Shown piece by piece: positions 20,606-30,593 of a stretch of 64,000 bases of DNA (the stretch's first letter is position 1; every line of letters begins with the position of its first letter). The position numbers and the translations under genes were made by a program. This DNA comes from Symbiodinium natans (Eukaryota; Sar; Dinophyceae; Suessiales; Symbiodiniaceae). The DNA lies in contig CAJNDS010000136.1 in NCBI GenBank assembly GCA_905221605.1, positions 226,001 through 290,000 on the forward strand, read 5' to 3'. A model generated the notes under the pieces. It had not been told where the DNA came from and made no database searches. It worked only from the letters and a program-made list of their open reading frames with translations.

Positions 20606-21005
20606 CACTCCAAAGCCCAAGACGCCTCCTGCGGGAAGGCGGCGGAGTTGAGGGATGACGATCTGGCCTTACTGTCCCCTTGTCCGCAGGCGTAGGGTTT
20701 CAGTTAGGGTTTAGGGTTTAGGGTTTAGGGTGTAGGGTGTAGGGTGTAGGGTTGAGGGTGTAGGGTGTAGGGTTTCGGGTGTGGGGTTGAGGGTTGAGGG
20801 TGTAGGGTGTAGGGTGTCGGGTGTAGGGTTGAGGGTGTAGGGTTGAGGGTCATTGAGGGTTGAGGGTTGAGGGTGCAGGGTTGAGGGTTGAGGGTGAGAG
20901 TACCTGGCACCGAAGGTTTCCGGTGCAGGCCATGCTCTGTGTTTCGGATTGCCTCTTAACGTGGGCTTTTGCACGGCTTGGTGGGAGGCAAACAATAGCT
21001 GCCTG
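20606..21005 (+). CDS. Two candidate exons of an unrecognised gene
   Basis: Island 20606-20689 (28 codons, CGKAAELRDDDLALLSPCPQ) ends CAG|GCGTAG, a GC donor. Island 20901-21005 (YLAPKVSGAGHALCFGLPLN, then VGFCTAWWEANNSC) lies after an array of TTGAGGG and TGTAGGG variants. A third possible piece at 21150-21191 (HPCISCVAWAGMLQ) follows CTGCAG. The second has hydrophobic and Trp-rich content. Function not recognised. Confidence 0.4.
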
Positions 21006-21719
21006 AACCCTAAAGCCTAAACCCTAAACCCTGAACCCTACGCCCTAAACCCTAAACCCTAAAACCTAAACTCTTCATCAAGTGAGCAGGGATAGGATGA
21101 GGAGAGACGGGGAGTACAGTTGCATGGTTTTGGTCGATCTCTTTCTGCAGCATCCTTGCATCAGTTGCGTGGCTTGGGCCGGGATGCTTCAAGGTCGTTG
21201 AGTGGAGCAGTGAGTAGACCTAGATAGGAGGATGGGATGAATCTAGCTAGATCTGTGTAGAAGGGTGATGTACTGGGTGGAGGACGTGTAAGATAGTTTG
21301 TGTAGTGGGGTGTTTACTTTGTTGGGTCTTCTCGTGGTTGTGTTGAATTGTGTTGAACGCATGCCTTCTCCTGAAGTGAGAAGAGAGCTACCCTAAACCC
21401 TAATCCTCAAAACCCTAAACCCTAAACCCTAAACCCTACTTAGGGCGGGAGGTGCAATGCATTTTCGCCTTGAAGAGGTTCCCTCACAGAGACGGCCAGT
21501 TAGTGCCCTGCAGTGCGACTAAGACTGGTCAGCTAGGCGGGTGGCAAAAACAAAGCCCTGAACCCTAAAGGCTAAACCCTAAACCCCCTAAACCCCTAAA
21601 CCCCCTGAACCCTCTAAACCCCCTAAACCCCCTAAACCCCCTAAACCCTACCCCCCCCCTAAACCCTAACCCCTAAGCCCTAAACCCCAAACCCCCTTAA
21701 CCCTAAACCCTAAACCCTC

Positions 21720-21833
21720 TTTGACTTTATGAGGTTCGAGATGCTAGACGTGGACGCCAGCGGTGATCTCACCCTATCGGAGCTGGTGGACATCGGGCAG
21801 CTCCCAGAAGAGAAGGCGACACAACCATCTTAG
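21720..21833 (+). CDS. EF-hand exon ending TAG
   Basis: Contains a complete EF-hand loop, DVDASGDLTLSE, in the helical context FMRFEML and LVDIGQLPEEKA. All key loop positions (D1, D3, S5, T9, E12) are suitable for Ca2+ binding. The frame closes at TAG just before a TTTAGGG array. It lies 16 kb from the EF-hand gene at 4-6 kb and has a different sequence, so it is probably another gene. Long EF-hand channels and kinases of dinoflagellates are possible hosts. Confidence 0.6.
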   Translation, partial: FDFMRFEMLDVDASGDLTLSELVDIGQLPEEKATQPS

Positions 21834-23110
21834 GTTTAGGGTTTAGGGTTAGGGTTTAGGGCTTAGGGTTTAGGGTTTAGGGTTTAGGGCGGGAGCATAG
21901 CCAAGCTCGTTGCAAAAGGGTTTAGGGCCCTCAAGCAACAAAAAAAGGGTTTAGGGTTGAGGGTTTAGGGTTAACGGTCAGCTAGCTTGTCCGAGTCTGG
22001 GCTCAAACAGGTGCTTTTCCTTAGTTAGAGTCCTATATAGTGCTTTCTGCATTTTCCTCATCGAGAATTCATCCGTGCGTAAAGAACATGCTGCGAATGT
22101 GCAGTTGTATGAAGCTTGTCGGAGTTCAGCACCCGAGAGCTGTGGGAGCCTTCACGGGCGAAAGCAGAAAGTCAGGCTTGGGGTGGCGCGGTTTCGAGCC
22201 TCAAGCCCTCCTGCCCCCCCCCCCCCCCCCCCCCCACAGCGCTTGTGCTAAGTTGGGTGGTTGGGTGGCAAAAAAATCCACAAACCCCAAACCCCAAACC
22301 CTAAGCCTCCCCAAACTCTAAAACCCGGAGCCCTTTCGGGCTTCAAGGGCCGGAGGAGGCCGAACAAGAAGCCCAACCTCTGAGAGTTGCATATGTTTAG
22401 GGCCATCAAACCGCGTTGTCAGGCGCGGGAAATCTTCGAGAAGTGCCGGCGGCAGGACCTTGTGAAACCTTAAGCCCTAAACCTGAGCCCGATGTTTCGA
22501 AACTGCGTGAAGACCCAAGCTGTAGCTTCTTGGGTCCCTAGATAGGAGCCCCTGCACAGTAGGGTTTCTTGGCGTGAAGCATCTTCCATATTTTCGAAAG
22601 GGTTTACCCTAAACCCTAAACCCCAAACCCTAAACCCTAGACCCTAGGGTGTGCATGTGTGTGCTTACAGAGCATGCAACAAGTGGGAGTGAGAGCCTGA
22701 CACCCACCCACCCCCCTCCCCCCCATCTTTCTGCGTTGGAGCTGGCAGCACGGCAAGTAAACCTGCAACTTGCGCAACGCGCCTGTCATTCAGAATGCTT
22801 CATAAGGCAACGATCTCGATCATTTTCATGAGTCCCTGCCTGAACCTTTAAACCTTAAACCCTAAACCCTATACCCGAAACACCTTGAGGCACGGAAGGA
22901 AGAACAACTTCCCCAAACGAACGTGGTTTTGAACAGGGTTTGTCATGCCACCCGCCTAGCCGTGCACTGCGAACAGGGTTTATGGTATAGGGTCGAAGGT
23001 CATAATTTCAGCTTGCGCACCCCTAAACCCTAAACCCTAAACCCTAAACCCTAAACCCTAAACCCTAAACCTAAACCCTAAACCCTAAACCCTAAACCCT
23101 AAACCTGGGA
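21834..23110 (+). other. Arrays and ambiguous islands
   Basis: 22035-22215 is open in several + frames and then enters a poly-C run (22212-22235). 22398-22470 encodes FRAIKPRCQAREIFEKCRRQ and ends DLVKP followed by TAA. 22733-22831 encodes ALELAARQVNLQLAQRACHS to TGA. These look coding but I cannot choose splice sites. Confidence 0.3.
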
Positions 23111-23966
23111 CTCAGGGCCTACGGAGTCAGCAAAGGCGCACACCAAGCGTTCGCCGCTGGAGTGCTCCGAGCAGGGGGCAAGTGGGACACGCTGCATGGA
23201 GGTGTTCCTGTTTGGGGCTTCAGATCTCCCAAACCCTAAACCCTAAACCCTAAACCCTAAACCCTAAACCCTAAACCCTAAACCCTAAACCCTAAACCCT
23301 AAACCCTAAACCCTAAACCCTAAACCCTAAAACCCTAAACCCTAAACCCTAAACCCTCTCAGCCTACAATGCAGGAAGGGGCGGCGGCCCTGACCATCAA
23401 CGACCTGCGGAACTACGCGCCGCGGCTAGGGTTTAGGGTTCAGGGGCGGGGGGGGGAGGGTGGGGGGAAGACCCTAAACGCCCCGCAAGCTCCAAAGCCA
23501 AGGTCAGAAGCCTGAACCTGGCCCTGGGCTCCGACGTCAAGGCCTCCCGCGCGGGCGTTGGGGGGTTTGGGGTTTAGGGATTTGGGGGTTGCAAAAAAGG
23601 GGGCTTTTGGGGCTTTTGGGGCTTGTGGGGCTTTTGGGGCTTTTGGGGCTTTTGGGGCTTTTGGGGCTTTTGGGGCTTTTGGGGCTTTTGGGGCTTTTGG
23701 GGCTTTTGGGGCTTTTGGGGGGGGGGGGGGGGGGGGGGGTGTTTTGCGGGTTTTGAGTGGGGGCCCCCACATAATTAAGCCTTCACCTTCTTGCACGCTA
23801 GCCCCCAGAGCCCTCCGGTTCAATGCAAGTCTTGTCCTTACCGGAAGGTGCCCAAAGCAGATCAGGAAGCTCAGCCACCGCCTAACATCCGACAAATAAA
23901 TCCGCGAGCGAGGGCTTGCTGGAGTCCTTCGCGCATACCGGCCACGAGAAGCAGCCGGAACGATGA
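23111..23966 (+). CDS. Cluster of four candidate exons
   Basis: Islands on +: 23111-23230 (AYGVSKGAHQAFAAGVLRAG, then GKWDTLHG); 23375 to about 23430 behind ATGCAG (EGAAALTINDLRNYAPRL); about 23491-23557 (SKAKVRSLNLALGSDVKASR); 23792-23966 (KSCPYRKVPKADQEAQPPPN, ending GAT GAG|GTGCGA). They are separated by arrays and a GGGGCTTTT minisatellite. Composition is clearly coding-like; no family is recognised and I have not proved they belong together. Confidence 0.45.
23229..23357. repeat. CCCTAAA array between two coding islands
   Basis: About 18 units, lying directly after the open island 23111-23230 and before the island starting at 23375 behind an ATGCAG acceptor-like site. Its position fits an intron. 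Confidence 0.95.
23590..23740. repeat. (GGGGCTTTT)n minisatellite and G-run
   Basis: About 13 copies of a 9-bp unit, ending in a run of more than 20 G. Repetitive Gly-Ala-Phe and Pro-Lys-Ser/Ala ORFs here are artefacts of the repeat. Confidence 0.95.
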
Positions 23967-24406
23967 GGTGCGAGCCTGCCCCTGGGCGGGTTTGGATTTA
24001 GGGTTTAGGGTTTAGGGTTTAGGATTTAGGGTTGAGGGTTCAGGAGCTAGGGTTTAGGGTTTGGGGCTTAGGGCCTAGGGTTTCGCGTGCCGGGTGACAT
24101 CCCAACAAACGCCCAGACGGAGGTGGGCTATCGCATGCAATCCTTGGACCCCTAAGGTTGTGCCCATGGGCTTAGGGTTTAGGGTTTAGGGTTTAGGGTT
24201 TAGGGTTTAGGGTTTAGGGACTGTCAGCCTCCACAGCCTCTAATGCACAGGCTCCCTGAATCCTAAACCCCCGGACTTGCGGTGTGTCGGAAAGCCCCCA
24301 AGCCCTGTCAGAACCCAGAAGCCCAAAAGCACAAAAGCCCAGAAACCCCAAGCCCAAAAGCCTTCTGAAACACCCATTGTAAAGCCACAAAACCCCTGTT
24401 GCCTAC

Positions 24407-24531
24407 TACTATTCGCTTAAGAACCCCCCCCCCAAAAAAAAAAAAATAAAACATATTCTTCCTTATAAGGGCAATGTATGGATTGTTAATTTTTTTTTTT
24501 TTTTGGGGGGGGGGTTCTTGAGCAAATAGTA
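24407..24531. mobile_element. Introner-like family A, copy 2
   Basis: Starts TACTATTCGCTTAAGAACCC and ends GGTTCTTGAGCAAATAGTA. It shares the internal sequence CATATTCTTCCTTATAAG with the copies in the duplicated genes. GCCT flanks both sides, a possible short target duplication. Confidence 0.7.
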
Positions 24532-24817
24532 GCCTCTGGCAGTCCCGTGCGAGCCCAGGCAGGCCGGCTGCAAGGGACTGGAGACCGCTGCAAGAAGGGC
24601 TCCTGGGGGCACGTGGTTTAGGGTTTAGGGTTTAGGGTTTAGGGCTTAGGGTTTTGGGGTTGAGTGTCCATCTTTCTGTGTGCTGGCGCCGACCTCAGCC
24701 ACGCTTCAAAAGGGTTTGAGTTTAGCCATGGGGGCTGTTGGTTTGAGAGTATGGGGTTTTAGGCTTTTAGTTTTATCTCCACCCTCGGATTGCCATTCTC
24801 GCCTTTGCTCCACGCAG

Positions 24818-25240
24818 CGAGTACGGAGAGTATGGAGTTACGCCCACGGAGAAATCCACAAGAGTGCCCCCAACCCCAGAGAATCTTGCGTGGGATGGCT
24901 TCATAGTAGAGATTTCTGACAGGGTTTTTTTGTACCTCAGGGCTTCGTGCTCAGAACTGCGGCTTAGGATATGTTGGTTTCATGGAGTGATATTTCATGT
25001 TATTCATGCTATTTTTCAAGGGTTTGAGTGTTCAGGGTCCCTTCTGGGACTTTTTTGGGAGTTTCGTTGTATGAGGTTTTTCTCTCACGTTTCTTTGTGC
25101 GAATCGAGCGAATCGAGCGAGTCCCCAGATGCTCGATGTGGACCTCACGTGCCGGGGCCCGAATTCAGAAGAATCGCAAGGATGCAGGGGGATGCAATAC
25201 GGACCCTCCCCTGCCTCGGGGATCTACTGGCTCTGAGTAG
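24818..25240 (+). CDS. Candidate exon region, 127-codon open frame
   Basis: Behind CACGCAG, the frame EYGEYGVTPTEKSTRVPPTP continues with ENLAWDGFIVEIS and stays open to 25247. The middle part is hydrophobic and T-rich and may be intron. A second segment behind CCCCAG at about 25121 is open in another frame (MLDVDLTCRGPNSEESQGCR) to TGA. The first peptide is the more convincing. Product not recognised. Confidence 0.4.
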
Positions 25241-25249
25241 GGAGTGAGG

Positions 25250-26111
25250 GCCCTTCTTCCTCCTTTTATGTCGCCCTAGTCGCCCAGTTTAGGGATTCTA
25301 CAGGGGACCCTAAACCCTAAACCCTAAACCCAAAACCCTAAACCCTAAACCCTAAACCCTAAACCCTAAACCCTGAACCCTGAACCCTGAACCCTGAACC
25401 CTGAACCCTAATTTAAACCCTAAACCCTAAACCCTAAACCCTAAACCCTAAACCCTAAACCCTAAACCCTAAACCCTAAACCCTAAACCCTAAACCCTAA
25501 ACCCCGAATTCCCTCCCTGCTTAGAACCCGAGGATCCTTGTGAAAGTACATTGTAGCCACCTGCGCGGGAGCCGGTTCCCGGCTCGCTCGTCGAGCGGCG
25601 TTCGAGGCTGGAAAACATACGGCTCTCTGGCCTCTGCTTTCCGATCTTCTTGGGTTTAGGGAGGGTTTAGGGTTTAGGGTTTAGGGTTTAGGGTTTAGGG
25701 TTTAGGGTTTAGGGTTTAGGGTTTAGGGTTTAGGGTTTAGGGTTTAGGGTTTAGTTTGGCTTGATATGGCATCAGTTGGCATGGCCTCGAGGATTTGGGG
25801 TTGGGTTTCGCACTCGAAGAGGAATCGAAAGAAGCGGCCGTGCGCAGCAGAGCAGAACGATAGTTCCATCGTGCGATATCTCTCAAAATGACCTTGCACC
25901 GCGACCGGTACATGACAGTTGGTGACGTCGCGCCCGCGTCGCGCGAACTATGATCTTCGGGTTTTATTGGAGTTTAGAGCTTCGAGGTATTCCAATGCAT
26001 GTTGAGGGGATGTCATCGGCTGCATTGCAAAATGTGTCTGCGAGAGTTTGCAATTTTTGAAGCAAGTTCCGTTCCGGCATGAGAGTGGGCGCGCTGCGTA
26101 GTGAGTATAGC
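25250..26111. other. Arrays, then about 350 bp of array-free unique DNA
   Basis: Two opposed arrays (25308-25503, 25659-25755). Between them is an open + island behind TTGTAG at about 25556 (VPGSLVERRSRLENIRLSGL). After 25756 the DNA lacks arrays; a 41-codon ORF from ATG at about 25769 (SHSKRNRKKRPCAAEQNDSS) ends at TGA near 25892. Confidence 0.3.
25308..25503. repeat. CCCTAAA array with CCCTGAA block
   Basis: About 27 units, including a block of six CCCTGAA variants near 25370-25410 and one phase break. A TTTAGGG array in the opposite orientation follows at 25659-25755. Confidence 0.95.
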
Positions 26112-27023
26112 ATGGACTCTCCGCATAACAGAGCTGCCCGGAAAGCTGTTTTGAAGAGCCACGCCCTGTCCGTGCCCGGAGTGTTTAAGGCTTGGTTTAA
26201 GGCCCGCCTGTCACAGCGGCATTCGCTGTTGTTGACCCTGGGCCTTCTGTAAAACGCCTGGATGCAAGCAGCTTGATGGACAGCTGGTGCAGCCAGGACC
26301 TAGTGGATTTGTACAGCAACCCAGTCGCAGTTCCACAAGAAGAGGCTTGTCAATGCATTCTACGAATCATCATCTAAGGGTTCTCCGGCTATCTGTGCAG
26401 GGTTTCGCGTGCCCTGCCCCCCGCAGCATAGAAGAACAGGACCGTGGCGAGGTCCTTAGTTTTCGGAGCTGGGTAGCCAAAGTCATACGATGGAAAGACC
26501 CGCGAAGACCCCCCGTAGTGTCGAAGCGCCAGAACTTACACCCCAAATTAGGGGTTAGGGTTTAGGGTTTAGGGTTTAGGGTTTAGGGTTTAGGGTTTTA
26601 GGGTTTAGGGTCAGGGCTTCGGGGCACAAAAGATATTGCGGAGGGTGCGAGGGTTGAAGTAAAACATGTTCCGCCAAGAGCCGGAAATTCCAGGAGCAAC
26701 AAGGCTGGAAGTGCGCCGCCTAGCTTCAGCCCCGTGACGCTGCTGTGATACTCGCCATGTCTTACCAATTAGACCGTTCTTGAAAAAACTAACATTTCCT
26801 TTTGGTTGGGTTGTTTTTCCAGGACCGCGATGAGTTTTTTCCTACAGGGCAGGAGGTTAGCCTTAGCAAGCCTTCGAAGAGTGCTGCTTTACTTTGTGCC
26901 GCAGGGAGATTGGCTTTAGGGGGTATAGAGCCCAGACTGGGCTCTTGTTGCGGGAGTGTACGTTCAGTTGCCACATCACAGGGTGATATAGAGCGCCCTT
27001 GTTACGAGAGCTTGTTCTGTTAA
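26112..27023 (+). CDS. Small ORFs and candidate exons, unrecognised
   Basis: Three open stretches on +: 26112-26252, ATG to TAA, 46 residues, basic (RAARKAVLKSHALSVPGVFK, then AWFKARLSQRHSLLL); 26276-26377, ATG to TAA, 33 residues (DSWCSQDLVDLYSNPVAVPQ); 26823-27023, behind a T-rich tract and CCAG (DRDEFFPTGQEVSLSKPSKS) to a stop. The last has the best acceptor. They may be exons of one gene or remnants. Confidence 0.35.
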
Positions 27024-27129
27024 GTGCCTCACAAGAAGCTAGTAGAGCTAAGACCTTGAAAGTGGAGTTTTACCGACCGTCAAATACATGAGAAACATCT
27101 GTATAAAACACATGTACAAATAAGTTGAA

Positions 27130-27320
27130 CTGTATATATATATACATATGTATGTATGTCTGTATGTATGTATGTATGTCTGTATGTATGCATGCATGCA
27201 TGTATGTATGTAATATGTGTGAAGATGTAGCAAATATGCATACAGGTATATATATGCTAGATATATGTACATATGTATATATATATATATGCACATATGC
27301 GTATATGTACACACACACAC
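27130..27320. repeat. (TATG)n / (TACA)n microsatellite
   Basis: Tetranucleotide tracts TATG, CATG and ATATAT, ending in a CA run. ORFs over it are repeat translations. Confidence 0.95.
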
Positions 27321-27327
27321 ACCCGCG

Positions 27328-27444
27328 AGTATGAGACGCCCTGTGAGTTCAGGCTGGGCATTTACAAACTCAAGGTCCAGACGCCGGGGGTGGAAGAGGA
27401 CTCCACATTTTCCCGTGCCCTTGCCGTTCGGGGTATTTGGGTTT
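27328..27444 (+). CDS. Candidate exon
   Basis: Open 39 codons: EYETPCEFRLGIYKLKVQTP, then GVEEDSTFSRALAVRGIW. It runs into a TTTAGGG array. Beta-strand-like pattern; family not recognised. Confidence 0.45.
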
Positions 27445-27989
27445 CAGGGTTTAGGGTTTAGGGTTGAGCAAAAAGGGTTTCGGGTTTAGGGAGTTTTGGG
27501 GTTTGGGAATCTAGGAGTCTTGTGCTTCAGATTGTGGTTTGGGGTTTAGGGTTCAAGATTCAAGTGTCGAAAGACTTAGGACGGCCTTATTGCTTCCGGG
27601 CTAAGAAGGTCCTAAACCCTAAGCCCTAAACCGTTCGTCCGGCTATGCGGGTGCCAAAAAACCCCTAAACCTCTAAGCCCTAAGTCACGCCAGGGGGTCC
27701 TCATGTGAATACATCATAGACTCTATCAGGGTGCCCACATGAACTCGGGCTCGTCCCTTACATGGGTCCTCATCTGAATTAGGGTTGAGGGTTTAGGGTT
27801 TAGGGTTTAGGGTTTAGGGTTTAGGGTTTAGGGGGGTTTAGCCCCTTGGGGTGCTCCGTTGGGGAGGAGCTCAAAAGCCTGGATGAGCTGTGGAAATGCC
27901 GTGGGCTCAGGGGCTTTAGGGTTTAGGGTTTAGGGTTTGGGGTTTCGGGTTTAGGGTTTAGGGTTTTTGGTTTAGGGAGAAACCAAATC

Positions 27990-28270
27990 AAGATGGGACT
28001 GCCCCGACACAGCACTGGCTTGAGCTGAACAAATTTGCCCTCGGTGAAAAGTTGCCTCTTCTAATGAGACATGAGGCGCCCAGAAACACTACAGGGTTTA
28101 GGGTTTAGGGTTTAGGGTGCGCCCAGAAACACTACAGGTCTCTGAAGGGGTCAGGGTTCTGGGAAGATGCCAGAGGGTTGAGGGAACATCAAATTCCGCC
28201 CATTTGCGAAGGTGGGCTCTTCCCGTGCTATGTGGAGTGGGCCAGGGCCTCAACGAAAGACACCCTGAAC
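27990..28270 (+). CDS. Exon split by a TTTAGGG array with a 20-bp target duplication
   Basis: The left part (about 27994-28095) is open as WLELNKFALGEKLPLLMRHE, then APRNTT. The right part (from about 28138) is open as GFWEDARGLREHQIPPICEG, then GLFPCYVEWARASTKD. Between them 28096-28118 is GT plus TTTAGGG units, and GCGCCCAGAAACACTACAGG is present on both sides. Splicing from GTTTAG (28096) to CTACAG (28137) keeps the frame open. The right part is also open in a second frame. Product not recognised. A preceding island, 27848-27903, encodes SVGEELKSLDELWKCRGL. Confidence 0.45.
28076..28138. mobile_element. TTTAGGG array flanked by a 20-bp direct repeat
   Basis: GCGCCCAGAAACACTACAGG occurs at 28076-28095 and again at 28119-28138. 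The 23 bp between are three TTTAGGG units with partial ends. The exact 20-bp duplication indicates insertion of the array, or addition at a staggered break, rather than slippage. Confidence 0.8.
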
Positions 28271-28844
28271 CCCAAAACCCCGAAACCCGAAACCCGCATG
28301 GGCCCTTATCAGCGTGTATACCCAAATCAAGGGCCCAACTTGGAACCCTGGATTTGGTGTCCAGTGGCAAGAGGGGCTTGGCATCTAGACTCAAGCATCT
28401 ACCCTACACCCTAAACCCTAAACCCTAAACCCTAAACCCTAAACCCTACTCAAGCCCCCCAAGTCTGAAACCCCCCGGTGCGCCATTCAGTCCAGCTAGG
28501 CGGTTACCAGAACAACCCCGCAAACCCTGATTCCTAGATGAAGTCGTGCTCAGTATTCTACCAAGAGGGGGGGTCCTTTTTGGGAGTCCTTTCTACAAGG
28601 ATGCCGCATTGTATGAGTCCAAAGAGGCACCAAAGCTTAGGGAATTGCCCAAGTAGAAATGTCAACGTCTGGGCCGCGAGCCCAAGCGACCGTTACAATG
28701 CTTGGAGGTCATCGAGATACCAATACCCCTTAACCCTTTATTTCCGGGTTTTAGGGTTTCGGGTTTAGGGTGTAGGAACATGCCGTAACTCACATCATAA
28801 TTTACGGTTAAGGCAGTTAAGGGGTATTGGGCTCCCTAGTACTA

Positions 28845-28946
28845 ATTTTGTCATAGTTGGGTAACATCTTACATTTTTTAAGGGTACTTAAACCCAATAA
28901 GGAATATACGTTTAGTTTTTAATATTATCCCAACAATGAACCAGCT
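28845..28946. mobile_element. Hairpin element family G, copy 1
   Basis: Contains TTTTGTCATAGTTGGGTAAC, AAGGGTACTTAAACCCAATA and CCCAACAATGAACCAG. The related copy at 31265-31392 has TTTGTCATGGTGGGGGAAC and CCCAACCATGAACTAG. Confidence 0.5.
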
Positions 28947-28959
28947 AAGCACTCGGAAA

Positions 28960-30264
28960 TGAGGGCATGCTTGGCGGCTACAGACTTCCTCAAAGCGTGC
29001 TGTCGTGTCGGGCTTTTTTGCCCCACACTTTTCTGAGCAATTCCTTCAAACCCTACACCCTGCACCCTACACCCTACACCCTACACCCTACACCCCTCAA
29101 CCCTAAACCCTAAACCCTAAACCCTAAAGCCCCTCAACTCCAAGCCCTCCCTTCCCAGGTGCGGGGCACCTCGCGGTATTCCAGATACCTCACTCTGGTG
29201 GGCTGCTGAGCTTGTGGCTGTTTAGGGTTTAGGGTTTAGGGTTTATTTAGGGTTTAGGGTTTAGGGTTCAGGGTTTAGGGTTTGGGGTCAGGTGCTTAGG
29301 ATGTAAGGGCTCCATACGGGGTGTAAGGTGCGTGGGTGTGGGCGTTCAGGGTTCAGGGGCTTAGTTTCGGGGCTCCCATATGGGGCGTATGTAAGGTGCG
29401 CCAGCCTCATCAATATATTGTATTCCTCGGCTGAAAACCAGGGTAAAGGTTGGCTTAGGGTAGAGGGCCCAGGGGGTTTTAGGGTTCAGGCTTCAGGGCT
29501 TGTTACAAACAGCACGATCCCTTCACCCTCAACCCTAAACCCCTAAACCCCTAAACCCCTAAACCCCTAAACCCCTAAACCCCTAAACCCCTAAACCCCT
29601 AAAGCCCTAAAGCCCTAAAGCCCTAAAGCCCTAAAACCCTAAACCCTAAACTCCGAAACCCCTAAACCCTACACCCAAAACCCTAAACCCTACACCCTAA
29701 ACCCGAAAACCCTAAACCCTAAACCCTCAACCCTAAACCCACGATCCCAAGGATCGCAGCCGGAGCAACGAGACGGTGACCCTCTGGCAGCTCGCCGATT
29801 GCCGGTGTCCAAGGGTTTAGGGTTTAGGGTTTAGACTTTAGGGTTCAGGTTTCAGGGGGGTTGGGGAGCCCTCCGGCAGGGTTGTTGGGGGTCTCGCTAT
29901 GGTCTTGCCCTTTGGAGGTGTGGAGTTCGGCTTGCCTTAGGCCTCCCGACGGTCTCCTGGAAGTCTCCTACAGCCTTCCTCGAATATGTCGGTTTCCGAA
30001 ACTAGGGGCACCTAATTGGGGTCCTTATCAAAAGGGAATCCTACTATTCGGGGTCTATATTACGGGCCCCTTACTTTCGGAAGCCCTCCACGGTCCCCCT
30101 ATTTTGGAATATATTTTAGGCTCTCAAAGTTTGGGTTTAGGGGGTCACTCACTTTTGTCCCCAGAGGGCCATGGAATGTGCCTGAAATTACTCTAGGGAT
30201 CCCACTGCGAATCTCCTCGTCAATGATACATTGCTCCAAAGAGCCCAGTAGCACAGGGCATTGA
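28960..30264 (+). other. Arrays with coding-like islands
   Basis: Open islands on +: about 28944-29060 (GNEGMLGGYRLPQSVLSCRA), 29739-29812 (HDPKDRSRSNETVTLWQLAD), 29930-30010 (PPDGLLEVSYSLPRICRFPK) and 30165-30264 behind CCCCAG (GPWNVPEITLGIPLRISSSM, to TGA). A CCCCTAAA variant array lies at 29536-29602. The second island is the most convincing; none is recognised. Confidence 0.35.
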
Positions 30265-30283
30265 GTTGGGAGGCAAGGGAGAC

Positions 30284-30487
30284 ATGGCTAAGCACCAGCC
30301 AAATGCCCACCCCAACACCCCTTCTCCCTTGAAGAAAAGCTCCGCAGATCATTTGTTGAAGCAATCAGGGTTTAGGGTTTAGGGTTCAGGGTTGAGGGTT
30401 TAGAGGAAGAATCCTTAGCTAAGGGCCTGGAGACCTTCCTTCCCAGACCTTCCGATAGTAGGATGTACGGCCTGAGGTTTTGGGCTT
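30284..30487 (+). CDS. Candidate first exons of a gene
   Basis: ATG at 30284 opens MAKHQPNAHPNTPSPLKKSS, then ADHLLKQS, ending TCAGG|GTTTAG at a TTTAGGG array. After the array, behind TTTAGAG, the island to about 30487 reads EEESLAKGLETFLPRPSDSR. The ATG lies 20 bp after a TGA that closes the previous island, so this may be a gene start. Product not recognised. Confidence 0.4.
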
Positions 30488-30593
30488 GGGGGTTTGGGTT
30501 TAGGGTTTAGGGCCAAAGCCTCAAAACCCAATCTCCGATCTGTTGACTTCTGGTTTAGGGTTCGGGGTTCAAGCTTGAGGGTTCGGGGCAGGG

